DNA of 64,000 bases from G963691835 sp963691835 (lineage in GTDB: Bacteria; Pseudomonadota; Alphaproteobacteria; Thalassobaculales; Thalassobaculaceae): the NCBI GenBank assembly GCA_963691835.1, contig OY829383.1, positions 2,976,001 to 3,040,000 of the forward strand, given 5' to 3'. The notes beneath the pieces are model-generated. The model was not told the DNA's origin, ran no database searches, and was given only the letters and a program-made list of their open reading frames with translations. The position numbers and the translations under genes were made by a program. The stretch's first letter is position 1. The number at the start of each line of letters is the position of its first letter. Shown here piece by piece: positions 32,775-41,407 of this stretch.

Positions 32775-33953
32775 TCAGGCGCTCTCACCGACCGGCAGCA
32801 GCCGGTCAATCACGGCTCTGTAGATCTCGGTTAAACGATTGATGTCTTCGACCACGACGTTCTCGTCGACCTTGTGCATCGTCTGCCCCACGATGCCGAA
32901 CTCCACCACCGGGCAGAGCCGACGGATGAACCGGGCGTCCGAGGTGCCCCCGGTTGTGCTCAGTTCAGGCCTTCGACCGGTTACGGTTTCGACGGCATCT
33001 CCGACCGCCGCACTCAGGGCGCCGGGCTCGGTGACGAAGGCGTTCGACGAGCAGGCCCATCGGAACTCGTAGCGTCCTCCAACGGCGTCGAAGGTGCTGC
33101 GCAGCCGCGCTTCCAGGGTTTCGGCGGTGTGCAGGTCGTTGAAGCGGATGTTGAAACCCGCCGAAACCTTTGCCGGGATCACGTTTGTCGTCGGGTTGCC
33201 GGTGTCTACTGTGGATATGGCCACGGTCGTCGGCGGAAAATGCTCCGTCCCGTCGTCCAACGTGCCCGGAACCAGCGGCTCGAGCATACGAACCAAACGG
33301 TGGATCGGATTGTCGGCGAGGTGCGGGTAAGCCGTGTGGCCCTGGGTGCCGTGGACATCCAGCCAACCGGTGAAACTGCCTCGGCGGCCGATCTTCATCA
33401 TGTCGCCGAGTTCGGAAGGGTTTGTCGGTTCACCCACGATGCAGAAGTCCGGGACGTGGCCATTGGCCTCCATCCACTCCAGAACCTTGACCGTGCCGTT
33501 GACCGCCTCCGCCTCTTCGTCGCCGGTGATGAGGAAGCTGATCGAGCCTTCCGCGGGCCCGTCCCGAAGCCGGTCGGCAACCGCGGCGGCAAAGCAAGCG
33601 ATAGCGGACTTCATATCCGCCGCACCGCGGCCCCATAGGCGGCCGTCCTTTATCTCGCCACTGAACGGGGCGGCGGACCATGCGCTCTCATTCCCGATCG
33701 GCACCACGTCCGTATGGCCCGCAAAGCAGAGGTGCGGTGCTTTCGTACCCAGGCGCGCGAACAGGTTGTCGATGACCGGCCGCCCATCGTCACCGCCGAA
33801 CGGCAGCCGCCAGCAGGTGAACCCAAGGGCGGTCAACGCCGCTTCGATCGTGCCAAGCGCGCCCGCGTCCGCCGGGGTCACGCTCGCACACCGAACAAGA
33901 TCCCGGGTGAGCTCAACCGGGTCCAGCGCCGGTGTAGCCGCGCCGCCGTCCAA
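32775..33953 (-). CDS. dapE: Succinyl-diaminopimelate desuccinylase
   Basis: Hydrolyses N-succinyl-LL-diaminopimelate in lysine and peptidoglycan precursor synthesis. M20 metallopeptidase fold, 392 residues: CFAGHTDVVP (His, Asp ligands), LWGRGAADMKSAIACF (Asp), ITGDEEAEAVNGT (Glu pair), CIVGEPTN, the dimerisation lid, and FGIVGQTMHKVDENV near the C-terminus (His). It starts three bases after dapD ends, so dapD-dapE form an operon. Confidence 0.95.
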   Translation of the reverse strand: MDGGAATPALDPVELTRDLVRCASVTPADAGALGTIEAALTALGFTCWRLPFGGDDGRPVIDNLFARLGTKAPHLCFAGHTDVVPIGNESAWSAAPFSGEIKDGRLWGRGAADMKSAIACFAAAVADRLRDGPAEGSISFLITGDEEAEAVNGTVKVLEWMEANGHVPDFCIVGEPTNPSELGDMMKIGRRGSFTGWLDVHGTQGHTAYPHLADNPIHRLVRMLEPLVPGTLDDGTEHFPPTTVAISTVDTGNPTTNVIPAKVSAGFNIRFNDLHTAETLEARLRSTFDAVGGRYEFRWACSSNAFVTEPGALSAAVGDAVETVTGRRPELSTTGGTSDARFIRRLCPVVEFGIVGQTMHKVDENVVVEDINRLTEIYRAVIDRLLPVGESA

Positions 33954-33956
33954 GGG

Positions 33957-34817
33957 TCAGTCCCGCAACAGTTCGTTGATGGATGTCTTCGCCCGTGTGC
34001 CCGCGTCGACCTTCTTGACGATGACCGCACAGTAGAGCGACGGACCTGGGCTTCCGTCCGGCAGAGGCTTGCCTGGAAGTGCGCCCGGGACGACCACCGA
34101 ATAGGCGGGCACCCGGCCCATGTGAACTTCCCCGGTCTCCCGGTCGACGATCTTTGTCGACGCGCCGATGTACACACCCATGCTGAGGACGGAGCCACGC
34201 TCAACGATTACACCCTCGGCCACCTCGGCCCGGGCACCGACGAAGCAGTCGTCTTCGATGATCACCGGATTGGCTTGCATGGGCTCCAGCACGCCTGCGA
34301 TGCCCGCACCGCCCGAGATGTGGCAGTTCTTACCGACCTGGGCGCAAGAGCCGACGGTCGCCCATGTGTCGATCATCGTGCCGCTATCCACGTAGGCGCC
34401 AAGGTTCACGAAACTCGGCATCAGGACCACGCCCGGTGCGATGTAGGCGGAGCGGCGCACCACACAGTTCGGGACAGCCCGGAAGCCGGCCGACCGGAAG
34501 GTTTCGTCCGTCCAGCCTGCGAACTTTGAAGGCACCTTGTCGAACCACGGAGAAGGACCGCGATTGCCGCCGTCGGGCCCGCCATTGATCGGCGCCATGT
34601 CGTAAAGCCGGAAGGAGAGCAGGACCGCCTTCTTGAGCCATTGGTTCACGGTCCACTGATGATCCCCGGTCGGCGTCGCAACCCGGTAGGCGCCTGAATC
34701 CATGCCATCCAGCGCTTCTTCAACGGCGACCCGGACCTCGCCCTGGGTGTCGGTGCTGATCTCGTCGCGCTTTTCCCAGGCGGCTTCGATTACGGATTCA
34801 AGCTGGGCGTCGCTCAT
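33957..34817 (-). CDS. dapD: Tetrahydrodipicolinate N-succinyltransferase
   Basis: Transfers succinyl from succinyl-CoA to tetrahydrodipicolinate, the step before DapC/DapE. 286 residues. The left-handed beta-helix region shows hexapeptide turns (GVVLMPSFVNLGAYVDSGTMIDT, GSCAQVGKNCHISGGAGIAGVLEP, CFVGARAEVAEGVIVERGSVL). The N-terminal helical domain starts MSDAQLESVIEAAWEKR. The frame is open to 34880, but CGGAG 7 bases before the ATG at 34817 fixes the start. Confidence 0.95.
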   Translation of the reverse strand: MSDAQLESVIEAAWEKRDEISTDTQGEVRVAVEEALDGMDSGAYRVATPTGDHQWTVNQWLKKAVLLSFRLYDMAPINGGPDGGNRGPSPWFDKVPSKFAGWTDETFRSAGFRAVPNCVVRRSAYIAPGVVLMPSFVNLGAYVDSGTMIDTWATVGSCAQVGKNCHISGGAGIAGVLEPMQANPVIIEDDCFVGARAEVAEGVIVERGSVLSMGVYIGASTKIVDRETGEVHMGRVPAYSVVVPGALPGKPLPDGSPGPSLYCAVIVKKVDAGTRAKTSINELLRD

Positions 34818-34930
34818 GGCTGGGCTCCGAAGGGGTTGTTGATTGCGCGGCAACTTGGTGGACGGCCGTTTTCCTGTCAATCGGGGGCTTACCCACGTTT
34901 CCCCGAACGGTCATCTGGTCGCATCGGGTC

Positions 34931-35599
34931 TCAGGCGACAAGACGGTCAAGCCACTCGGCGAGATCCTCGACCGTGTGGTGGATATGGTCGTCCGCACCA
35001 TCCTTGGGCTTGGCCCAATCGATGTCACTCTTCAGCCAGACGGTGGTCATGCCGAGATCGGCTGCCGGGCGGAGGTTGGCGGCACTGTCTTCGATCATGA
35101 TGGCACGCGCCGGATCGACACCGTGCTTGGCCAACATCACGTCATAGGGCTTCGGATCAGGCTTCGGGACGAAGTCGGCGGCGACGATGTCGAACACCGC
35201 TTCGAAATGTCCGGCGATGCCGAGTTTCTCGGTGATCCGCTCGGCGTGCGGGACCGATCCATTGGTGTAGATCAGCTTCCGCCCCGGCAGGGCACGGATC
35301 GCGCGGTCAAGGACCGGTGCCGGACTGAGATCCGACAAGTCGATATCGTGAACATGATCCAGAAAGATCACCGGATCGACGCCGTGTTCGTCCATCAACC
35401 CTCGAAGAGTCGTCCCGTATTCCCGGAACAGTCGCCGCTGCAGCGTGCGAGCGTCCTCCTGTTCCAGGTCGAAACGGTCCATAATGAACGACGTCATCCG
35501 TCGAGAGACCTTCGCGAACAGGTTCGACTTCGCGGGATAGAGCGTGTTGTCGAGATCGAAGATCCAAACGGTGGTCGGGTCGACGGAAAGGGATGGCAT
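34931..35599 (-). CDS. HAD-family pyrimidine 5'-nucleotidase
   Basis: 222 residues of a subfamily-I HAD phosphatase: FDLDNTLYP (nucleophile Asp and acid/base Asp), LIYTNGSVPHAER (motif II), KPDPKPYD (Lys of motif III), MIEDSAANLRPAADLGM (motif IV). This pattern matches the bacterial/yeast SDT1/PHM8-type pyrimidine 5'-nucleotidases that dephosphorylate UMP/CMP. The frame is open much further (to 35923) into the divergent cyclase region. ATGs at 35623, 35614 and 35599 are possible; 35599 has GAGAC upstream. It is 113 bases downstream of dapD's start on the same strand but not tightly linked. Confidence 0.85.
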   Translation of the reverse strand: MPSLSVDPTTVWIFDLDNTLYPAKSNLFAKVSRRMTSFIMDRFDLEQEDARTLQRRLFREYGTTLRGLMDEHGVDPVIFLDHVHDIDLSDLSPAPVLDRAIRALPGRKLIYTNGSVPHAERITEKLGIAGHFEAVFDIVAADFVPKPDPKPYDVMLAKHGVDPARAIMIEDSAANLRPAADLGMTTVWLKSDIDWAKPKDGADDHIHHTVEDLAEWLDRLVA

Positions 35600-35731
35600 G
35601 GTGTCTCGATTCATTGCGGGCATGAGACTAACCTGCGTCGGGGAGCCCCTGGCGGCAAGAGGCTGAGTACGCCGCAGCGTACACCGGCAAACCCGGGATT
35701 GCGGATCGGGCGGCGGAGTGAAAGAGGACGC

Positions 35732-37480
35732 ATGACACTGGGCGATCCAGGAGAACCCGGCGGGGAGACATCCGGCCATCACACCCTCGGCCCCGAGGGT
35801 GAGGCGGTCCTTGCGTTGCTGAACGCCGACGGTCCTTACGCAGACTATCCGGGACCGGTCCTGTTGCTCGACCGGGACAAGTCTGTTGTGGGGGCCAATC
35901 CGGGTGCCATCGGCATTGTGCATGCGCTTCTATCGGGAACCGCGCATTCCGTGACCGCGATCGTCGGCGCGCTGTTCGAAACCAACCCGCCCAGGGCGCA
36001 GCAGATCAAACTCCTTGATGATCAGACCGGGACGACGACCGATCTCGTGGCCCTGCCGTGCGATGGCGGCCAATTGGTCCTGCTGATTGGCCGGGATATC
36101 TCGCTGGATCAGAACCTTCGGCATGCGCTCGTTGATTCCCGGCAGCGTTACAAAGACCTGATCGAGATCTCCAGCGACTTTGCCTGGGAGACGGGACCGG
36201 CCGGGACCTTTGTCTTTGTCTCGTCGGGCGGGGCGCTTGGCTACGAGCCGTCCGATCTGGTCGGGCATGGGGCCAACGGATTTGCCATCGTGCCTGAGGG
36301 GACGAATACGGTTCTGCCGTTCACGACCCGCGAGCCGATGCAGGGGGTAGAGTTTCAGTTCCGGCGTGCCGATGGTGGCCGGGCCATTCTGATCGCCGCG
36401 GCGACGCCCTTGTTCGATGCCGACGGGCAATGGCAGGGCGTGCGCGGGGTGTGCCGGGATGTGACGGAGGAGCGGCGACGGGACGCCGCGCTGGCCCGGG
36501 CACGCAACCGGGAACGGCTGCTGGCCTACATCGTCAACGCGATCCGGGATGAGATCGAGCCGCAGGCGATGCTGAACTCGGCGACCCGGGCCATCGCGCG
36601 GGCTTTCTCGATCGACTCCTGCGAGATCCTGCGCCGGGACAGTGACGGCGCGCTCCGGGTCGGCAGCCGTCATGGACCGGCTTTCGCACTTCCCGATATC
36701 GATTGGGACGCGATGGCTGTGGAGACCGCAGCGGACCTTGTTGGTGCGGATGGCCGTGTGTTGGTTATCCAGTCGACCTATCACCGGGAGCCCAATGGCG
36801 CCGTCGTGCTTTGGCGGGAGGGGACGGCCTCTAGCTGGACATCCGAGGAAGGCGATTTGCTGGTCGACGTCGCGACCCAGATCGGTGTGGCGCTTGAGCA
36901 GATCGCGGCCCATGAACGGCTCGAACACCTGTCGACCACCGACCCGCTTACCGGCCTCTTCAACCGCAGGACCTTCGTTGACCGGCTCGGCGCCATCGTG
37001 GGTGACGAGAGCCGCCGGAAAGATCCCCGGCGCCAGGGCGGGGAACAGAGCGGCGCCCTCGCCTACGTCGATCTCGACAACTTCAAGCAGGTGAAAGATC
37101 AGCTTGGTCATCAGGCTGGCGATGAGGTGTTGATCGAAGTTGCCGCACTTCTGCGGGAAAGTGCGAGCGGAGGAGATCTTGTGGCCCGTCTCGGTGGGGA
37201 CGAGTTCGCACTTTGGCTGGACGGCGGCGATGGGGATACCGCCGAGGCGCGCGCAAAGGCGCTGATGGCCGGATTGAGCCGCCTTGATGGCTACCAAACG
37301 AACCCGGAGAAGCGGTTGGGGCTCTCCGTCGGTGTGGCCGTGCACGACCGGGCCGGTGGCGAGACGCTGGAAGGATTGATTGCGCGTGCCGACCAGGCGA
37401 TGTATCGCGTCAAACATGGCGGAAAAGGAACCTTCGCCATTGCTGATCCGGCCGTCGCGAACTCGGGAGTCCAGGATTGA
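35732..37480 (+). CDS. Diguanylate cyclase with PAS and GAF sensor domains
   Basis: 582 residues, no membrane segment. The N-terminal 130 residues are of unclear fold. A PAS domain follows (about 140-250; RYKDLIEISSDFAWETG, GVRGVCRDVTEERRRD), then a GAF-like domain (about 265-405; ATRAIARAFSIDSCEIL, QIGVALEQIAAH), then GGDEF (about 410-575; STTDPLTGLFNRRTF, YVDLDNFKQVKD, LGGDEFAL). The catalytic GGDEF is intact. The allosteric RxxD five residues before it reads SGGD, so product inhibition at the I-site is probably absent. The start at 35732 has GAGG 4 bases upstream. Stop and next start overlap (TTGA). Confidence 0.9.
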   Translation: MTLGDPGEPGGETSGHHTLGPEGEAVLALLNADGPYADYPGPVLLLDRDKSVVGANPGAIGIVHALLSGTAHSVTAIVGALFETNPPRAQQIKLLDDQTGTTTDLVALPCDGGQLVLLIGRDISLDQNLRHALVDSRQRYKDLIEISSDFAWETGPAGTFVFVSSGGALGYEPSDLVGHGANGFAIVPEGTNTVLPFTTREPMQGVEFQFRRADGGRAILIAAATPLFDADGQWQGVRGVCRDVTEERRRDAALARARNRERLLAYIVNAIRDEIEPQAMLNSATRAIARAFSIDSCEILRRDSDGALRVGSRHGPAFALPDIDWDAMAVETAADLVGADGRVLVIQSTYHREPNGAVVLWREGTASSWTSEEGDLLVDVATQIGVALEQIAAHERLEHLSTTDPLTGLFNRRTFVDRLGAIVGDESRRKDPRRQGGEQSGALAYVDLDNFKQVKDQLGHQAGDEVLIEVAALLRESASGGDLVARLGGDEFALWLDGGDGDTAEARAKALMAGLSRLDGYQTNPEKRLGLSVGVAVHDRAGGETLEGLIARADQAMYRVKHGGKGTFAIADPAVANSGVQD

Positions 37481-38766
37481 GTGTCTCTGAGGGATCGGGA
37501 CGGGGCTCCGGCCGGAAGGGTCCGGCTTATGAACGGGCGAAAGCGCTCGCCCAGGCCCGCAATGTCGAAGAGCGGCGCGCTCTTGCCGCTCAGCCTGACG
37601 TCGTACCCGAGATTCTTTACTTCCTCGCGGAGGATGATGACACGGAGGTCCGGCGCGCCGTTGCCGCCAATCCGAACACGCCCCGTCACGCCGACCATTT
37701 CCTGCGCCACGACAATGACGAGGAAGTCCGCGGCGGTCTTGCGGTCAAGATCGCCGCGCTGACCCCGGACCTCGACGGCGAGAGCCGGGAGCAGATCCGG
37801 CGCATGACGGTTGAAGTCCTGGAAACTCTCGCACAGGACGAGGTGGTCCGTGTCCGGAAGATCCTGGCAGAGGCGATCATGGACATCCCCTCTGCCCCGC
37901 AGGCGGTGGTCGACCGGGTGGTCGTCACCTTGGCGAGGGACGAGGACCTGTCCGTCTCCGCTCCCGTGCTGGAGAACTCACCCCTTCTCAGCGAAGACGT
38001 GCTGGTCGAAATCGTTGGGAGCCCGGCTGTTGCCGGCGCCATCGCGGCGGTGTCGACTCGCCGGAACGTGTCCTCGCGTCTGTCTGACGCCATCATCAGC
38101 ACCGACGACGACGCGGGTATTGTCGCTCTGCTTCGGAATCAGACAGCTCAGATCCGGGAGGAGGCGCTCGACCAACTGATCGATAAGGCCCCCGAGAAGC
38201 CGGGCTGGCACGAGCCTTTGGTACGGCGTCCGAGGCTGACGGCCAAGAGTGCCGTGAAACTCGCCAAGTTCGTCGCCTTCGCGCTGGTGCAAGAGCTTCA
38301 GCGGCGTGCGGACGTAGACGACCAAACCAGCGCGCTGCTGTCGGAAGAGATCGGCCGCCGGCTGGAGAACAATCCGAACCTGGTCGACGATCTTGGCGCT
38401 GAAGGTCCCATCGGAGAACGGAACAAAGCCGTCCAGATGCACAATGACGGCGAGATGACCGACAAGACCGTCACCGATGCGCTGAGCGAGGGAAGACGGG
38501 AGTTCGTTCTGGCCGCTCTCGCCCTTCGCTCCGGTCTGCAGGATCCGGTCGTGCACAGCATGATGGCGTCTCGAAACGTGAAGGCGATCGCCGCTCTCGC
38601 GTGGAAGTCGGGTATGAACGCGGCTTTCGCGCTTCAGCTTCAGCTCCGTCTCGGAGACGTGGCCCAGGAAAAAGCGATCAAGCCGACCGCCGAAGGCGAA
38701 TACTCGATCAGCGAAGATGAGATGAGTTGGCAGATCGACCTTGTTGCGGACAGCGATCCGGAGTAG
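37477..38766 (+). CDS. DUF2336 domain protein
   Basis: 429 residues of tandem short helices reminiscent of HEAT-like repeats: RRAVAANPNTPRHADHFLRHD, VEVLETLAQDEVVRVRKILA, VTLARDEDLSVSAPVLENSPLLS. This matches DUF2336, common in Rhodospirillales and relatives and without known function. The TTG start at 37477 overlaps the cyclase stop by four bases, with GGGAG upstream, so the two are translated together. This suggests the DUF2336 protein acts with the cyclase (scaffold or output), which is inference from position. No membrane segment. Confidence 0.83.
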   Translation: MSVSEGSGRGSGRKGPAYERAKALAQARNVEERRALAAQPDVVPEILYFLAEDDDTEVRRAVAANPNTPRHADHFLRHDNDEEVRGGLAVKIAALTPDLDGESREQIRRMTVEVLETLAQDEVVRVRKILAEAIMDIPSAPQAVVDRVVVTLARDEDLSVSAPVLENSPLLSEDVLVEIVGSPAVAGAIAAVSTRRNVSSRLSDAIISTDDDAGIVALLRNQTAQIREEALDQLIDKAPEKPGWHEPLVRRPRLTAKSAVKLAKFVAFALVQELQRRADVDDQTSALLSEEIGRRLENNPNLVDDLGAEGPIGERNKAVQMHNDGEMTDKTVTDALSEGRREFVLAALALRSGLQDPVVHSMMASRNVKAIAALAWKSGMNAAFALQLQLRLGDVAQEKAIKPTAEGEYSISEDEMSWQIDLVADSDPE

Positions 38767-38886
38767 CCGCGGGAGCGGCCCCGCACCTTGCACCATTGCC
38801 GCATTGGTGCCGCTGGCAGGTTGACGTATAACCCTTCTGAGTATTCAAAACCGGCGCCCAGGCAACCAGAGACCCGGCGAGGCGAG

Positions 38887-40050
38887 ATGAGCGTCAGACC
38901 CTACAGGGATATCTACCGGCGAACGTCGCGGCAGATCTCCGTTGGCAAAGTGAAGGTCGGTGGCGACGCGCCCATCTCCGTTCAGACGATGACCAACACC
39001 CGGACGCCGGATGTTGAGGGCACGATCAAGCAAATCCGGGACTGTGAGATCGCGGGCGCCGACATCGTGCGTGTGTCCTGTCCCGACGAGGACTCGACCG
39101 AGGCGCTGGCGAAGATCATTCCCGAGGTCACCGTTCCGATCGTTGCGGACATCCACTTTCACTATAAGCGCGGTATCGAGGCGGCGGAGGCCGGGGCTGC
39201 CTGCCTGCGGATCAACCCCGGAAACATCGGCAGCGCCGAACGGGTCCGTGAGGTTGTTAAAGCGGCCAAGGATCATGGCTGCTCCATGCGCATCGGCGTG
39301 AACGCGGGCAGCCTTGAGCGTCATCTGCTGGAGAAGTATGGGGAGCCGTGTCCGGAGGCGATGGTGGAGAGTGCGCTTGAGCACGCCCGCATCCTTGAGG
39401 ACAACGACTTCACGGAGTTCAAGATCAGCGTGAAGGCGTCGGACGTGTTTCTTGCCGTGGCCGCCTATCAGGGACTTGCCGAGGCGTGCGACTACCCGCT
39501 TCATCTCGGCATCACGGAGGCGGGTGGCTTCCGGGCTGGAACCGTCAAGTCGTCGGTCGGCCTGGGGATGCTGTTGTGGTCCGGGATCGGGGACACGATC
39601 CGTGTCTCGCTCTCCTCCGATCCGGTTGATGAGGTCAAAGTCGGCTTCGACATCCTGAAGTCTCTCGGTCTCCGTCACCGGGGCGTCAATGTCATCTCGT
39701 GTCCGTCCTGCGCGCGCCAGCAGTTCGACGTGATCAAGACCGTTGAAGTCCTCGAGGAGCGTCTCGCTCACATCACCACACCCATGACGCTGTCTGTCAT
39801 CGGCTGTGTGGTGAACGGTCCTGGCGAAGCACGGGAAACCGATATCGGCTTCACCGGTGGCGGCAAGGGCACCCATCAGGTCTATATCGCCGGACAGCCG
39901 CGTCATCGGCTTCAGGACGAGGACATCGTCTCGCATCTGGTCGGGCTCGTGGAGGCGAAGGCGGCCGAGATCCAGGCCGAGATCGATGCGGAGAATGCCG
40001 CCGCGGTGTCGCCGCACCATACCGGCGGCGCGTCGGCAGCGGCATCCTAG
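38887..40050 (+). CDS. ispG: 4-hydroxy-3-methylbut-2-enyl diphosphate synthase (flavodoxin)
   Basis: Penultimate step of the MEP isoprenoid pathway, using a 4Fe-4S cluster. 387 residues: N-terminal TIM-barrel (PISVQTMTNTRTPDVEG, VADIHFHYKRGIEAAEAGA, RINPGNIGSAERV) and C-terminal cluster domain with VISCPSCARQQFD and MTLSVIGCVVNGPGEARETD. The frame opens at 38788, but the family start and GAGGCGAG favour 38887. A possible promoter is TTGACG at 38821 with TATTCA at 38842 (15-base spacer, so weak). The C-terminal 35 residues are Ala/Glu-rich. Confidence 0.96.
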   Translation: MSVRPYRDIYRRTSRQISVGKVKVGGDAPISVQTMTNTRTPDVEGTIKQIRDCEIAGADIVRVSCPDEDSTEALAKIIPEVTVPIVADIHFHYKRGIEAAEAGAACLRINPGNIGSAERVREVVKAAKDHGCSMRIGVNAGSLERHLLEKYGEPCPEAMVESALEHARILEDNDFTEFKISVKASDVFLAVAAYQGLAEACDYPLHLGITEAGGFRAGTVKSSVGLGMLLWSGIGDTIRVSLSSDPVDEVKVGFDILKSLGLRHRGVNVISCPSCARQQFDVIKTVEVLEERLAHITTPMTLSVIGCVVNGPGEARETDIGFTGGGKGTHQVYIAGQPRHRLQDEDIVSHLVGLVEAKAAEIQAEIDAENAAAVSPHHTGGASAAAS

Positions 40051-40149
40051 CCGTCCTACCGCGCGCCGATCCCAAACAACGCGAACAGCGTCGCCCGTTT
40101 CCGGGGCGCACACGCTTTGATACAGTCTCCGAAATCAAGGAGATACACC

Positions 40150-41403
40150 GTGGCCAGTTTGCAGCCCGTCCGAGGCACACACGACCTGCTTCCGGAGACG
40201 GCCCGGCGCCACCGTCACATCGTCGACACCTCGCTTGCCGTGTCAGGCCGGTATGGTTTCGGCGAGATCCAAACGCCGATCTTCGAGTTCACCGATGTTT
40301 TCAAACGGACGATCGGCGAGCACACGGATGTGGTCTCGAAGGAGATGTACACCTTCGTCGACCGGGGCGGGGAGGAGATCACGCTCCGCCCTGAGAACAC
40401 GGCCGGTGTTGCCCGTGCCCTGATCTCGGGCGGCCTCTACCAGCATCTGCCGCTGAAGCTCTTCTACGCCGGTCCGATGTTCCGCTATGAGAGACCGCAG
40501 AAGGGACGCCTCCGCCAGTTCCACCAGATCGGGGCTGAGTTGATCGGCGTGCCCGGTCCCCAGGCGGATGTCGAGATCATTTCGCTTGGGGCGGATATCC
40601 TCGACGCGCTGGGCATTCTCAAAGACACGGTTCTTGAGCTCAACACGCTGGGAGACACGGCCAGCCGGCAGGCCTATCGCGACGTGCTTGTGAGTTACTT
40701 CAGAGACCACATCAAAGATCTGTCCGAAGACAGCCAACGGCGTCTCGAAGGTAATCCCCTCCGCATTCTCGACTCCAAGGACAAGGGCGACCGGGTGATC
40801 GTGGAAGGCGCGCCGGCGTTCGAGGACCATCTGAACGCAGAATCACAGGATTTCTTCGCGCGGGTTCGTGCCGGTCTTGAGGCGCTGGGTCTAGAGTACC
40901 GTCTGAACACCCGATTGGTGCGGGGCCTGGACTATTACTGCCATACGGCCTTTGAGTTCGTGACGGAGAAGCTTGGCGCTCAGGGTACGGTGATGGGCGG
41001 CGGGCGCTATGACGGCCTTGTCGAGACCATGGGCGGCACGCCGACGCCGGGCGTGGGGTGGGCCGCTGGTATCGAGCGGATGGAAATGCTGGTCGAGGGG
41101 CTCGGCACGCTTTCCCGGCCTGTTGCGATCGTGCCGATGGGAGAGGCCGCCGATCTCCGGGCTCTGCAACTTGCCCATTCCCTCCGCCAGGCGGGTGTGC
41201 CGGTGGAACACGGCTACAGCGGCAATGTGGGCAAACGGCTGAAGCGTGCCAACAAGGTCGGCGCTCATGCGGCGATCATCCTGGGCGAGGACGAGCTTGC
41301 CCGGGGTGTGGCCACTGTTCGAATGCTGGACGATGGAACCCAGTCCGAGGTTTCGCTCGATGCACTGGTCGGTCATTTCACCGGCCCGGGTTCCGGCGCC
41401 TGA
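40150..41403 (+). CDS. hisS: Histidine-tRNA ligase
   Basis: Charges tRNA-His. Class II synthetase of 417 residues: N-terminal QPVRGTHDLLP, motif 1 and motif 2 (TLRPENTAGVARAL, FRYERPQKGRLRQFHQIGAE), the His-specific LVRGLDYYCHTAFEF and MGGGRYDGL, and the anticodon-binding domain from about residue 320 (VPMGEAADLRALQLAHSLR). GTG at 40150 follows AAGGAG by 7 bases. It is separated from ispG by 99 bases and from hemA by 4. Confidence 0.96.
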   Translation: MASLQPVRGTHDLLPETARRHRHIVDTSLAVSGRYGFGEIQTPIFEFTDVFKRTIGEHTDVVSKEMYTFVDRGGEEITLRPENTAGVARALISGGLYQHLPLKLFYAGPMFRYERPQKGRLRQFHQIGAELIGVPGPQADVEIISLGADILDALGILKDTVLELNTLGDTASRQAYRDVLVSYFRDHIKDLSEDSQRRLEGNPLRILDSKDKGDRVIVEGAPAFEDHLNAESQDFFARVRAGLEALGLEYRLNTRLVRGLDYYCHTAFEFVTEKLGAQGTVMGGGRYDGLVETMGGTPTPGVGWAAGIERMEMLVEGLGTLSRPVAIVPMGEAADLRALQLAHSLRQAGVPVEHGYSGNVGKRLKRANKVGAHAAIILGEDELARGVATVRMLDDGTQSEVSLDALVGHFTGPGSGA

Positions 41404-41407
41404 CGCC

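Noticed and set aside
35930..37417. 495-codon open frame on the minus strand opposite the cyclase
   Set aside because: Antisense shadow of GC-rich coding DNA; the product lacks any family pattern, while the plus strand encodes clear PAS, GAF and GGDEF domains.
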